Source of the DNA: Aerococcus sanguinicola
GTDB taxonomy: Bacteria; Bacillota; Bacilli; Lactobacillales; Aerococcaceae
Direction of reading: 5' to 3'
Assembly (NCBI RefSeq): GCF_008726925.1
Contig: NZ_VYWO01000002.1
Coordinates: 186,001-250,000, forward strand
DNA: 64,000 bases
Shown: positions 44,270 to 52,229 of the stretch, one piece after another
Layout: the number at the start of each line of letters is the position of its first letter
Numbering within the stretch: the stretch's first letter is position 1
Program-made: the position numbers and the translations under genes
Notes under the pieces: generated by a model
What the model saw: only the letters and a program-made list of their open reading frames with translations
What the model was told of the DNA's origin: nothing
The model's database searches: none

Positions 44270-45778
44270 ATGAAAAAACTACTCATTATTATGACCCGTT
44301 TACCGCTAAAAGGCGAGACGAAGAGTCGTTTGGCTGATTTTTTGGATCCTGAACATATTCAAAGGCTCAGTCTCTTTCTTTTAGAAGAGAATTATCGCCG
44401 GGCCAAGGCTAGTCAAGCAGACCTTTGTTTCTGGGTAACAGCCAAGCAAGCGGGCTATCAACTCGATGACTTTTTAGACCTTGACCAGGAGCCCGTTTTC
44501 TGGCAGGAAGGCGGGGATTTGGGCTTGCGTATGTCTCAGGCTATCCAGGCAGCTTTCGACCAGGGCTATGACCAAGTCGGGCTTATGGGAAGTGACCTGT
44601 ATGATTTGACCACTGAAGCGATTAACCAGGCTTTTACTTACCTAGACTCTTGTGACTTAGTCTTAGCGCCGAGCCAGGACGGAGGCTATGGCTTGATTGC
44701 GATGTCTGATTTCTATCCAGATTTGTTTGATTTGGCGGCTTATGGCCAGCCATCTGTCTTAGCAGCTACCCTGTCCCAAGCAGAAAAACAGGACCTAGAT
44801 TATAAGTTGTTGGATCCCATCAGAGATATTGATGACAAGGAAGATATTGCAGTGGTGCTGACAGGTGATTCGGAGGCGAAATTCCTTGCCCAAGGGGAAT
44901 ATAATGCGAATTTTATTTTCGACCAGGAGACCAAACTCTTGCGGATTGCCTTGGGTTCTCAGCTCCACCTCGACCAACAGATTCAATATGAGTACGGGGC
45001 ATTGAAGGCACTCGAAAACAGTGGTGTCACGCCTAAGGCACTCAGCCTCTGTGACTACCATCCCTTACTTGGAGCGGGTTATTTAGTTGAAGAGTTCCTA
45101 CCTGGCCGTCAATTAGATTACAGCCAGGATAGTCTCCTAGCGGCCGCCTTATTGGCTCAGATTCACAAACAGGATCCCAAGCCGGCCAGCCATTTAATTT
45201 ATGCTGGCCAGCCTTTTGCGGTAATGTTTGAAGAATTTGAAAGCATGTTCGCTCATTACCGGGCTTGGTCGGGGCGCTCAGAGGATGTAGTCAGTCGGAT
45301 CCAGAAGCTGTTAGACCAGTTGAAAGCCTATGACCATACGGCCCCCTTGGCCAATCCTTGTATCATTAATACGGAATTGAATGCATCGAACTTCTTGATT
45401 AATCCTCAAGGACAATCTTATGTGATTGATTGGGAGAAGCCCTTGATCGGTGAGCGTGAGCAGGACCTAGGCCATTTCTTGGCTCCTACGACAACGCTAT
45501 GGAAGACGGATTATCTCTACGATGACCAAGCCCTAGAAGACTTTATCCAGGCTTATGATGCCCATTCCGATATAGGGGTTGACCGGGCGAAATTGGACCA
45601 ATATTTAGTCTTTACTTGCTTGAGGGGCTTGACTTGGTGTGCCATGGCCTATGTTCAATATAATGAAGCAGGGAAATTGGCCCGTGATGAGGATACTTAT
45701 CGTGTGATCTCACGCTTCCTAAGCCCCGACTTTATCCAGATGATCGAAGCTTATATTGCAAAGCGGCTAGCAAGCTAA
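44270..45778 (+). CDS. rSAM/selenodomain-associated transferase 1 fused to a phosphotransferase-like domain
   Basis: A 502-residue two-domain protein. Residues 1-200 match the DUF2064/CofC-like nucleotidyl- or glycosyl-transferase called transferase 1: LLIIMTRLPLKGETKSRL, GGDLGLRMSQA, LMGSDLYDLT and QDGGYGLIAM. From about 210 an aminoglycoside-phosphotransferase-like fold follows, with EYGALKALE, GAGYLVEEFLPG, a catalytic-loop equivalent INTELNASNF and a metal-site-like VIDWEKP. The loop has Glu where the HxD-type motif has its Asp. The start codon has a poor ribosome site; the frame is also open upstream. It heads the selenodomain cluster and probably modifies a small molecule. Confidence 0.8.
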   Translation: MKKLLIIMTRLPLKGETKSRLADFLDPEHIQRLSLFLLEENYRRAKASQADLCFWVTAKQAGYQLDDFLDLDQEPVFWQEGGDLGLRMSQAIQAAFDQGYDQVGLMGSDLYDLTTEAINQAFTYLDSCDLVLAPSQDGGYGLIAMSDFYPDLFDLAAYGQPSVLAATLSQAEKQDLDYKLLDPIRDIDDKEDIAVVLTGDSEAKFLAQGEYNANFIFDQETKLLRIALGSQLHLDQQIQYEYGALKALENSGVTPKALSLCDYHPLLGAGYLVEEFLPGRQLDYSQDSLLAAALLAQIHKQDPKPASHLIYAGQPFAVMFEEFESMFAHYRAWSGRSEDVVSRIQKLLDQLKAYDHTAPLANPCIINTELNASNFLINPQGQSYVIDWEKPLIGEREQDLGHFLAPTTTLWKTDYLYDDQALEDFIQAYDAHSDIGVDRAKLDQYLVFTCLRGLTWCAMAYVQYNEAGKLARDEDTYRVISRFLSPDFIQMIEAYIAKRLAS

Positions 45779-45794
45779 AGAGAGGAGGATTCTT

Positions 45795-46529
45795 ATCGTT
45801 AAAAAAAATCGTCGAAGCCTAAAAGAAGTTGTCATTAGTCGGGTGGCCCAGCATATGGTGGTTACGATTAATTCGGCTCCTCCAATTGCGCACATGGATA
45901 AGGACCTGACCGAGGCCAGGGTAGCCTTCATTACGACAGCGGGGATTCGCCTGAAGTCAGACCCAGCTTTTGAAACAAAGAAGGGAGACCCGAGCTTCCG
46001 TCTGATCCCGGGAGATGTGGATTATGCAGATTTGACCGTCAACCATGACCATTACGATACCAAGGATGCCTTAGAAGATATTAACTTGGTTTTCCCTTTG
46101 GATATTCTGCGGCAATTCGCAAATGAAGGCAGAATTGGCCAAGTGGCGCCTCGTCATTTTGGTCTAATGGGCTATATTCCCCAGGTTAAAAAATTAATGA
46201 ATAAAACCGCTCCGGCTATTGCCGACCAATTAGTGGCCGACCAGGTGGACATTGCCCTGCTGTCTCCAGGCTGATATATTTGCCACCAGTCCGTGGGGCT
46301 GATACAAAGAGAAATTGAAAGCCGGGGCATACGCACGGCTTCTATGATGCACCTGCCCAATGTCGCTGAGAAGGCTCGTCCACCGCGTATGCTAGAAACG
46401 CCTTTTGCTTTGGGCCACAGCTTCGCCGGTCAAGCTTTTGACCTCGAGACAGAGCGCTTGGGTGTTCAGGAACTCTTAGATTTTGCCGTTAATGGCGGCG
46501 CTGAAGAATTAAAACAATGGAAAATATAA
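45795..46529 (+). CDS. Second GrdB-like selenoprotein, read through an in-frame UGA
   Basis: About 244 residues if the UGA at 46272-46274 is selenocysteine: LLSPG-U-YICHQSVGL, then IQREIESRGIRT. It is a paralogue of the 23.5 kb gene, with the same U-x-x-C motif and the same CAC-CAGTCC-GTG hairpin after the UGA. No ATG, GTG or TTG lies at the proper distance from the strong AGAGGAGG site. ATC at 45795 is best placed, and alignment to the paralogue needs at least part of this N-terminus. GTG at 45843 is the alternative. It lies 16 bases after the transferase-kinase gene and 20 before a rhodanese lipoprotein gene. Confidence 0.83.
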
Positions 46530-46549
46530 GAAATAAAGGAGAATAACTG

Positions 46550-47311
46550 ATGTCAAAGAAATTATTATTATTAAGTTTAACCGCTCTTACTTCACTGTCA
46601 CTCGCTGCTTGTGCCGATAATGCGAATTCTTCTGCTGGCGGGTCAAATGATGCGCAAACAGAAGCCAGCGCTGACCAAGCGGCAGAAATTCAAAGTATTT
46701 CAGGTGAAGACCTAGATAAGGCCTTGGCAGATGACAAGAAGAAGGAAGATTATCTGGTCATTGATGTCCGCCCAGAAGATGAATATAAGGAAGGCCATGT
46801 GAAGTGGGCCATCAATATTCCAGTCGATGAACTCGAAAATAATCTCGACCGCCTCGCCAACTATAAGAAAGAAAATGTTGTAACGATCTGTAACACCGGT
46901 CAAAAGAGCCAAGAAGGCGCAGAAATTTTGGCTAAGAATGGCTTCCAAGAAGTTTATAACGCAGATGGGGTCAAAGACCATGATTATTCGACGATGACCC
47001 AAGTCGGCTATGTCTTAGGCGATAAATTCCAAGAGATGGTCGATAACAATGATGGAGAGTATTATGTCATTGATGCCCGTAAAGCTAAAGACTATGATAA
47101 AGGCCATGTCAAAGGGGCAGTCAATATTGAAGTCGACGACTTAGAGGCTAAAAAAGATGATATTCCAAAAGATAAAACAATCTTGACTTATTGCTATTCA
47201 GGCAACAAGTCCAATACGATCGCCCAAGCATTGACAGATGAAGGCTACAATACCATTAATGCCACAGAAGGCACTAAAGAATGGGATGGCTTCGACCTCT
47301 CAGAGAAATAG
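46550..47311 (+). CDS. Lipoprotein with two rhodanese domains
   Basis: A 253-residue lipoprotein (lipobox LAAC, Cys about 21) with tandem rhodanese domains at about 52-145 and 160-253. Each keeps an active-site Cys: TICNTGQKSQEGA and TYCYSGNKSNTIA. Each also has the DVR/DAR-type acidic motif (VIDVRPEDEY, VIDARKAKDY). Rhodaneses carry persulfide sulfur, and some carry selenium. Being anchored outside the membrane is unusual for this chemistry. It directly follows the selenoprotein gene. Confidence 0.88.
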   Translation: MSKKLLLLSLTALTSLSLAACADNANSSAGGSNDAQTEASADQAAEIQSISGEDLDKALADDKKKEDYLVIDVRPEDEYKEGHVKWAINIPVDELENNLDRLANYKKENVVTICNTGQKSQEGAEILAKNGFQEVYNADGVKDHDYSTMTQVGYVLGDKFQEMVDNNDGEYYVIDARKAKDYDKGHVKGAVNIEVDDLEAKKDDIPKDKTILTYCYSGNKSNTIAQALTDEGYNTINATEGTKEWDGFDLSEK

Positions 47312-47334
47312 AGCCTAAGTTTAATGTTGGGTAG

Positions 47335-47372
47335 GAGGGAGACCCAAAATATTTTGGGCTCCCTCGTTTTTA
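47335..47372 (+). terminator. Hairpin between rhodanese and TVP38 genes
   Basis: GAGGGAGACCCAAAAT / ATTTTGGGCTCCCTC stem with a T-run. It lies inside the cluster and may act as a partial terminator. Confidence 0.8.
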
Positions 47373-47389
47373 GTCAAGGGAGGCGTCTT

Positions 47390-48103
47390 ATGACGAAAGT
47401 ACAATCTGAAGCCTCAAAGAAACGCTGGCTTCTATTAGGGATTCTTGTCGTTTGTTTGGCCATCTACCTCTTAGTTCCTAGTGTCCGAGACTGGATCAAC
47501 CAAGTCTTTAAGATGTTTGGCACAGGGAATTTTGAGGAAGTAAGAAAATTCATTGATTCATATGGAGGCTATGCAGCAGCCATTTCCTTCTTTTTAATGG
47601 TATTGACAGCAGTGATTGCACCGCTGCCAGCCTTCTTAATTACGGTAACCAATGCGAATTTATTCGGCTGGTGGCAAGGAGCTATCCTTTCTTGGTCTAG
47701 TGCCATGGTAGGGGCAGCCCTTTGCTTCTATATTGCCCGCATCTTGGGTCGGGATGTTGTGATTCGCTTTACGACCAAGCGCGGCTTAGAGAGTATTGAG
47801 AATTTCTTCGACCGCTATGGGATGCAGACAATCCTTGTCGCTCGACTCTTGCCCTTTATGTCTTTTGACATTGTCTCTTATGCTGCAGGGCTTACTTCTA
47901 TGGGCTTTTGGGGATATTTTATTGCAACAGGGATTGGCCAATTGCCGGCTACTCTAATTTATTCCTATGTCGGCGGCATGCTGACGGGTGGCGCTCAGAA
48001 ACTCGTTACGGGCCTTCTTATTCTTTTTGCCTTGAGTGTTTTAATTGGGCTTTTCCGCCGTATTTATACCGACCGCAAGAATAAAAAAAAGGCTCTTAAT
48101 TAG
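47390..48103 (+). CDS. TVP38/TMEM64-family membrane protein
   Basis: A 237-residue membrane protein of the DedA/VTT superfamily with about six hydrophobic segments. Typical stretches are VIAPLPAFLITVTNANLFGW, the re-entrant-loop-like VARLLPFMSFDIVSYAAGLTSM and GIGQLPATLIYSYVGG. The ATG at 47390 follows GGGAGGCG; upstream in-frame sequence runs through the terminator. Homologues move lipids or small ions and have been found beside selenium- and arsenic-related genes. Transport of selenite or a pathway product is possible but unproven. Confidence 0.82.
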   Translation: MTKVQSEASKKRWLLLGILVVCLAIYLLVPSVRDWINQVFKMFGTGNFEEVRKFIDSYGGYAAAISFFLMVLTAVIAPLPAFLITVTNANLFGWWQGAILSWSSAMVGAALCFYIARILGRDVVIRFTTKRGLESIENFFDRYGMQTILVARLLPFMSFDIVSYAAGLTSMGFWGYFIATGIGQLPATLIYSYVGGMLTGGAQKLVTGLLILFALSVLIGLFRRIYTDRKNKKKALN

Positions 48104-48106
48104 CTC

Positions 48107-48784
48107 ATGATTAGTATTATTATCCCTGTCTTTAATGAGCGTGACCAACTTGCTCAGCTTTTTGATCATTTGGGCGTTTTTAGCCAGGACATTCCCCATG
48201 ACTTTCTCTTCGTCGATGGTGGGAGCCAGGATGGAACGCCCAATCTGATTCGGGCAGCAGGTTATCCGGTCCTCATGTCCAAGCCCGGTCGGGGCCAGCA
48301 ACTCCATGCCGGAGCTCTGGCTAGTCAGGGAGAGATTTTATTCTTCCTACATGCAGATTCTTTCTTTAAAGCTTGTCCTCTAAAGGAGGTCCAAACTAAC
48401 TGCCAAGCAGCCCCTTTTGCCGCCTTCCCCTTGAGCTTTACGACAAAGGACTGGCGGATGCGTTTGATTGCAGCGGGGTCCAATTGGCGGTTGCGCTACC
48501 GTCATATTGCCTTCGGGGACCAAGGCATGCACATGCGCCGCGATTTCTACCAGGACCTAGGAGGTTTCCGGCCTTATCCTTTAATGGAAGATTATGATTT
48601 GTCTATTCGGGCTAAGGTAGCTGGCGCCCACTGCCGGGTGGCAGGGCAGAAGATTTATACCTCCGCTCGGCGCTTTGAGGCCAACGGTTATCTGAAGACT
48701 TTAGTTAAGATGCAGAGAGCCCAGGCTTTATTCCGGAAGGGAGTATCAATTGAAGACATCCAAAGATTTTATCGGCAACAATAG
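48107..48784 (+). CDS. rSAM/selenodomain-associated transferase 2 (family 2 glycosyltransferase)
   Basis: A 225-residue GT-A glycosyltransferase starting ISIIIPVFNERDQL, with FVDGGSQDGTPNLI, a basic KPGRGQQLHAGA segment, the metal-binding LFFLHADSFF and RDFYQDLGGFRPYPLMEDYDLSIRAK. This matches the 'transferase 2' family that co-occurs with transferase 1, radical SAM proteins and selenium genes. There are only 3 bases between it and the TVP38 gene. The donor and acceptor are unknown. Confidence 0.87.
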   Translation: MISIIIPVFNERDQLAQLFDHLGVFSQDIPHDFLFVDGGSQDGTPNLIRAAGYPVLMSKPGRGQQLHAGALASQGEILFFLHADSFFKACPLKEVQTNCQAAPFAAFPLSFTTKDWRMRLIAAGSNWRLRYRHIAFGDQGMHMRRDFYQDLGGFRPYPLMEDYDLSIRAKVAGAHCRVAGQKIYTSARRFEANGYLKTLVKMQRAQALFRKGVSIEDIQRFYRQQ

Positions 48785-48898
48785 CTTATGATCCTGCCTC
48801 GGCCGGTGCGAGACTTTAGAGCCTAAATTAAGGCATTAGCTAGGGATATAGTGATGAATCGAATTAATTATTATTTGAAGAGGAAAGAGGAGATACGG

Positions 48899-49945
48899 AT
48901 GCATTGGACGAAAAAGATTCTACTAGTAGCTGGACTGGCAAGCTTTCTTTTGGGGGCCTGCCAAGGGCAAAATTCGACGGCAAAGGACTCAGACCAACCA
49001 GCTCCACCTTCAAGTGAAGAGACCCACCTGGTCCAAGCAGGGCAGACCAAGCCAGATGATATCTTTGTGGATGCAGCTTGGGCCAAAGACCAGATAGATC
49101 AGGACCAGACCGTGAAGGTTTTAGAAGCGGGCTATGGGGATGCAGCCTATAAAAAGGGCCACCTGCCTGGCGCTCAGCTCATGGACACGATGGCGATTGA
49201 GACAGAAGAAAGCGATTGGAATCTTCTAGCAGATGATGACTTGGTAAAAGCTTTTCTTGCTAAGGGTGTGACCAAGGATACGCCGCTCTTTGTTTATGGT
49301 GAGGATGTTAACGCGGCTTCCCGTGTAGCCTTTGCCGCTTATTATCTCGGTGTGGAGGATGTGCACATTATTGATGGGGGCAAAGCAGCCTGGGAGAAGG
49401 CCGGCTTTGAATTGACTGAGGAGACACCCCAAGTCGCTGCAGCGGAAGATTTTGGCGGGAACTATCCGGGCCGGCCAGAAGTTTACCTGAAGACGTCAGA
49501 TGACTTGCTAGCAGCTCAGGCGTCCCAACCAGACTTAGTGGTTGCTTCCGTGCGTTCCTGGCCCGAGTTTATTGGGGAAACATCCGGTTATGACTATATT
49601 GACAAGGCAGGTGAAATCAAGGGAGCAGTCTGGGCCAAGGCTAGTGAAACAGCAGCTGACGTCAACTATCTGACCAATGAAGACGGTACGATCCGCGATC
49701 CGCAAGCGGTATTTGCGGATTGGGAAGAATGGGGCATCAGTAAGGACAAGCCAGTTACTTTCTATTGCGGTACAGGTTGGCGCAATACTACGGCTTTCTT
49801 TGTGGCCAAGCAAGCCGGTTGGGATGACATTTCTGTCCAAGATGGGGGCTGGTATGAATGGAACCTGAACCACCAAAAAGATGCCAGCAAGTATCCTGTG
49901 CAGTTGGGCGATCCACGTGGAAATGATGTGGAAATTCTTGATTAA
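48899..49945 (+). CDS. Lipoprotein sulfurtransferase (SseA-like, two rhodanese domains)
   Basis: A 348-residue lipoprotein (lipobox LGAC, Cys about 21) with an acidic spacer and tandem rhodanese domains in the thiosulfate/mercaptopyruvate sulfurtransferase layout. The first domain has no Cys in its active loop (LFVYGEDVNAASR). The second has TFYCGTGWRNTTAFF, so it is the active one. This is the normal asymmetry for SseA-type enzymes, but the lipoprotein form is uncommon. It is the second surface rhodanese in the cluster. ATG 48899 follows AGAGGAG. Confidence 0.86.
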   Translation: MHWTKKILLVAGLASFLLGACQGQNSTAKDSDQPAPPSSEETHLVQAGQTKPDDIFVDAAWAKDQIDQDQTVKVLEAGYGDAAYKKGHLPGAQLMDTMAIETEESDWNLLADDDLVKAFLAKGVTKDTPLFVYGEDVNAASRVAFAAYYLGVEDVHIIDGGKAAWEKAGFELTEETPQVAAAEDFGGNYPGRPEVYLKTSDDLLAAQASQPDLVVASVRSWPEFIGETSGYDYIDKAGEIKGAVWAKASETAADVNYLTNEDGTIRDPQAVFADWEEWGISKDKPVTFYCGTGWRNTTAFFVAKQAGWDDISVQDGGWYEWNLNHQKDASKYPVQLGDPRGNDVEILD

Positions 49946-50357
49946 GTCAAGGCCTATCCAGCTCATCATCGTAAGCTTACGCTGCCTACAAGTTCTCGCT
50001 ATCTTTTTGATGACCCAGGTCCGTCCCTTCTATGCTAATCACTTGAATTTCATGCGATCGGTACTCTACCGCTCAAAGCAAGCCGAAGCTTACCATGGCT
50101 TTTGGACTTGGGTGCTCCCTAGCCTGTGCCTTATAGCTGTCGTTATGCTCTTGCTTCGCTACAAAGAGCGGTCAGCCTACGGGGCACTGGTACTGACTTT
50201 AGCCTTTAGCTTCTATAGCTTGTTTTGGGGGTTTGACCGCCTGGACACCTATTATCTTTACTATCTACTTTTCCTTGCTCTCAGCCTCCTTCAAGTGCTT
50301 ATTGCGGGGATAAAAGCTAGGCATGGAAAGGAGTTGCCCAATGAAGGTAGCCATTGA
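49923..50357 (+). CDS. Small membrane protein of unknown function
   Basis: About 144 residues with four hydrophobic segments and short basic loops. The first runs through IQLIIVSLRCLQVLAIFL, and later ones include LPSLCLIAVVMLLL and YYLYYLLFLALSLLQVLIAGI. I do not recognise the family. It overlaps the end of the rhodanese gene by 23 bases and the start of the nucleoside hydrolase gene by 17, so it is translated as part of the cluster. Two adjacent ATGs (49923 and 49926) are possible starts. Confidence 0.65.
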   Translation: MMWKFLIKSRPIQLIIVSLRCLQVLAIFLMTQVRPFYANHLNFMRSVLYRSKQAEAYHGFWTWVLPSLCLIAVVMLLLRYKERSAYGALVLTLAFSFYSLFWGFDRLDTYYLYYLLFLALSLLQVLIAGIKARHGKELPNEGSH

Positions 50358-51237
50358 CTTTGATAATACTTTTTTTACGGCTAATCGCGATGTAGATGAT
50401 GGCATGGCCTTGCTCTACTTGCTAGCTTGCCCGGAAGTGGAGCTCTTAGCTGTGACATCGACTTTCGGTAATAAGGGGATTGAACTGGTTGACCGCGATA
50501 CCCAGCGGCTCTTAGAGACCCTCCAGCTTGACCTGCCCTATGCTAAGGGCGGCCAGGCTTGTGGGGATTATCTGAATCCGGCGAGTCAGCTGTTAGCTGA
50601 TTTGGCCGACCAACATGCCGGTGACTTGTACCTCCTAGCGACAGGGTCTCTGACCAATCTCATGGGGGCTTCACTAGTGAACCCGCATTTCTTTGACCAG
50701 TTGAAGGGAATTGCCTTGATGGGCGGAACGACTGCACCTTTGAACTTTGCTAAGCAGGAGATGCTCGAATTGAATTTCTCTTGTGATCCCCAGGCGGCTT
50801 ACCAAGTCTTAACTAAAGGGCAGAATGTCCGCGTCATGACAGGCAATCATTGCTTGGACCTGCTTTTCACCCAGGATCAGTATGAAGCGGCTTTTGCCCA
50901 AGCTGAGGGCCCGCTTGTTCAACTGATTAAGAAATATTCAGAACCCTGGTTCCGGGATAATGACTTGGAGTATGGCATTAAGGGCTTTTATAACTGGGAT
51001 AGCCTGGCTGCCGCCTGCCTGGTCCATCCAGAATACTTTAGCTTAGACCAAGCGGAATATTGGCTAAGTGTTGAGGGCTTATCCCGGGGCCGTCTCCATT
51101 GCCCCAGTCAAGATCCCACCCAGTATGTGGCAACTAAGCCCTATCAACGTCGCTTGATCACAACACCGAGAATTAGTCGGCCAGAAGAGCTGAAAGACCA
51201 CCTCTATCAGACCTGGCTATCATTAGATAATAAGTAA
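50341..51237 (+). CDS. Atypical nucleoside hydrolase in the selenodomain cluster
   Basis: A 298-residue nucleoside-hydrolase-fold protein. The N-terminal metal motif is stretched: IDFDNTFFTANRDVDDG (residues 5-21), where the 30.0 kb homologue has DLDTGIDDA. Other family landmarks remain: LLATGSLTNL (about 99-108), IALMGGT (about 124-130), LNFSCDPQAAY (about 143-153) and a late NWDSLAAACL. It could release a base from a modified nucleoside. Next to an ArsS-like enzyme, whose known product is a 5'-deoxyadenosyl adduct, removal of adenine is an attractive role. That is inference. ATG 50341 follows AAAGGAG. Confidence 0.82.
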   Translation: MKVAIDFDNTFFTANRDVDDGMALLYLLACPEVELLAVTSTFGNKGIELVDRDTQRLLETLQLDLPYAKGGQACGDYLNPASQLLADLADQHAGDLYLLATGSLTNLMGASLVNPHFFDQLKGIALMGGTTAPLNFAKQEMLELNFSCDPQAAYQVLTKGQNVRVMTGNHCLDLLFTQDQYEAAFAQAEGPLVQLIKKYSEPWFRDNDLEYGIKGFYNWDSLAAACLVHPEYFSLDQAEYWLSVEGLSRGRLHCPSQDPTQYVATKPYQRRLITTPRISRPEELKDHLYQTWLSLDNK

Positions 51238-51256
51238 AGAATGAAAGGAGCAAGTC

Positions 51257-52219
51257 ATGACAACTGATTTTATTGACCGTATTGAACCAGAATACCGGCG
51301 GACCTCAGAGATTACCACCTTGCAAGTAAATATTGGTAAGGTGTGTAACCTGCGCTGCCGCCACTGTCACGTGATGCGCGATTCGAAGAATGAAATGATG
51401 TCACCAGAAATTATGGACGCTTGTATCGAATTCCTCAAGGCCCATGATGAAATAAAGACCTTGGATATTACAGGTGGGGAGCCTACCATGCACCCAGGTT
51501 TTACCTATCTGGCAGAAAAAGGGGCCCCCTATGTTGACGAGGTCATCGTTCGAACCAATGGCACCTTTTTAAATAAAAGAATGCGCGCCTTTTACCAAAA
51601 ATACCCTGTGACGATTTTTATTTCGATGCCTTGCTATACGGAAGACAATGTGGATATCGTCCGTGGGAGCGGGGTCTTCAAGAAGTTGACTAAGGTTCTC
51701 CAAGAGCTGAACTCCTATGGTTATGGCATTGACAAGGACCGCCCTTTGAACTTAGTCCATAACCCACTTGGCGCGACCTTGCCACCCGGACAAAACGCTC
51801 TAGCCGTCGACTACCGCAACCATCTGGGCCAGTATGGCATTGAATTTACCAATCTCTATACGATCACCAACCTTCCCATGGGCTACTTCGAAGATTTTCT
51901 TAATGATATGGACTATTATGATGAGTATATGGATATCCTTCGTAATGCCTTCAACCCCGTGACGGTGCCCAATTTGATGTGCCGGTCGCAGTTGTCGGTG
52001 GGTTATGACGGTCAGCTCTATGATTGTGACTTCCACCAAATGGCCAACCTGCCTATCAGCACGGGAGACACCATTACGGATGTGATTGATAAGGATGACC
52101 TTGGACGGGAGATTCTCTTCCGCGACTACTGTTATGGCTGTACCGCTGGCTTCGGATCCTCTTGTGGGGGCGAATTAACAACGGAATGTCCGGCCCAAGT
52201 GGCCTTAGCTGAAGCTTAG
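51257..52219 (+). CDS. ArsS-like radical SAM enzyme
   Basis: A 320-residue radical SAM protein. The Fe-S cluster motif CNLRCRHCH (about residues 32-40) and the SAM-binding TGGEPTMHPGF (about 74-84) are intact. The C-terminal Cys-rich part, MCRSQLSVGYDGQLYDCDF then CYGCTAGFGSSCGGE, is the signature of the radical SAM/selenodomain family that includes the arsenosugar enzyme ArsS. ArsS joins a 5'-deoxyadenosyl group to methylated arsenic. All Cys positions here are Cys, not Sec. No arsM gene is in the window, so the true substrate may be arsenic, selenium or something else. Confidence 0.88.
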   Translation: MTTDFIDRIEPEYRRTSEITTLQVNIGKVCNLRCRHCHVMRDSKNEMMSPEIMDACIEFLKAHDEIKTLDITGGEPTMHPGFTYLAEKGAPYVDEVIVRTNGTFLNKRMRAFYQKYPVTIFISMPCYTEDNVDIVRGSGVFKKLTKVLQELNSYGYGIDKDRPLNLVHNPLGATLPPGQNALAVDYRNHLGQYGIEFTNLYTITNLPMGYFEDFLNDMDYYDEYMDILRNAFNPVTVPNLMCRSQLSVGYDGQLYDCDFHQMANLPISTGDTITDVIDKDDLGREILFRDYCYGCTAGFGSSCGGELTTECPAQVALAEA

Positions 52220-52229
52220 GAGGTTATTG

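Noticed and set aside
44104-44337. A 77-residue hydrophobic reading frame overlapping the start of the transferase-kinase gene
   Set aside because: It has no ribosome site, runs out of frame into the real gene and lacks recognisable features. At most it is decayed sequence, and it is recorded only as a leader region.
51257-52219. The ArsS-like enzyme as a third selenoprotein
   Set aside because: Some relatives have Sec in the Cys-rich tail, but here all aligned positions are Cys codons and the frame has no internal UGA.
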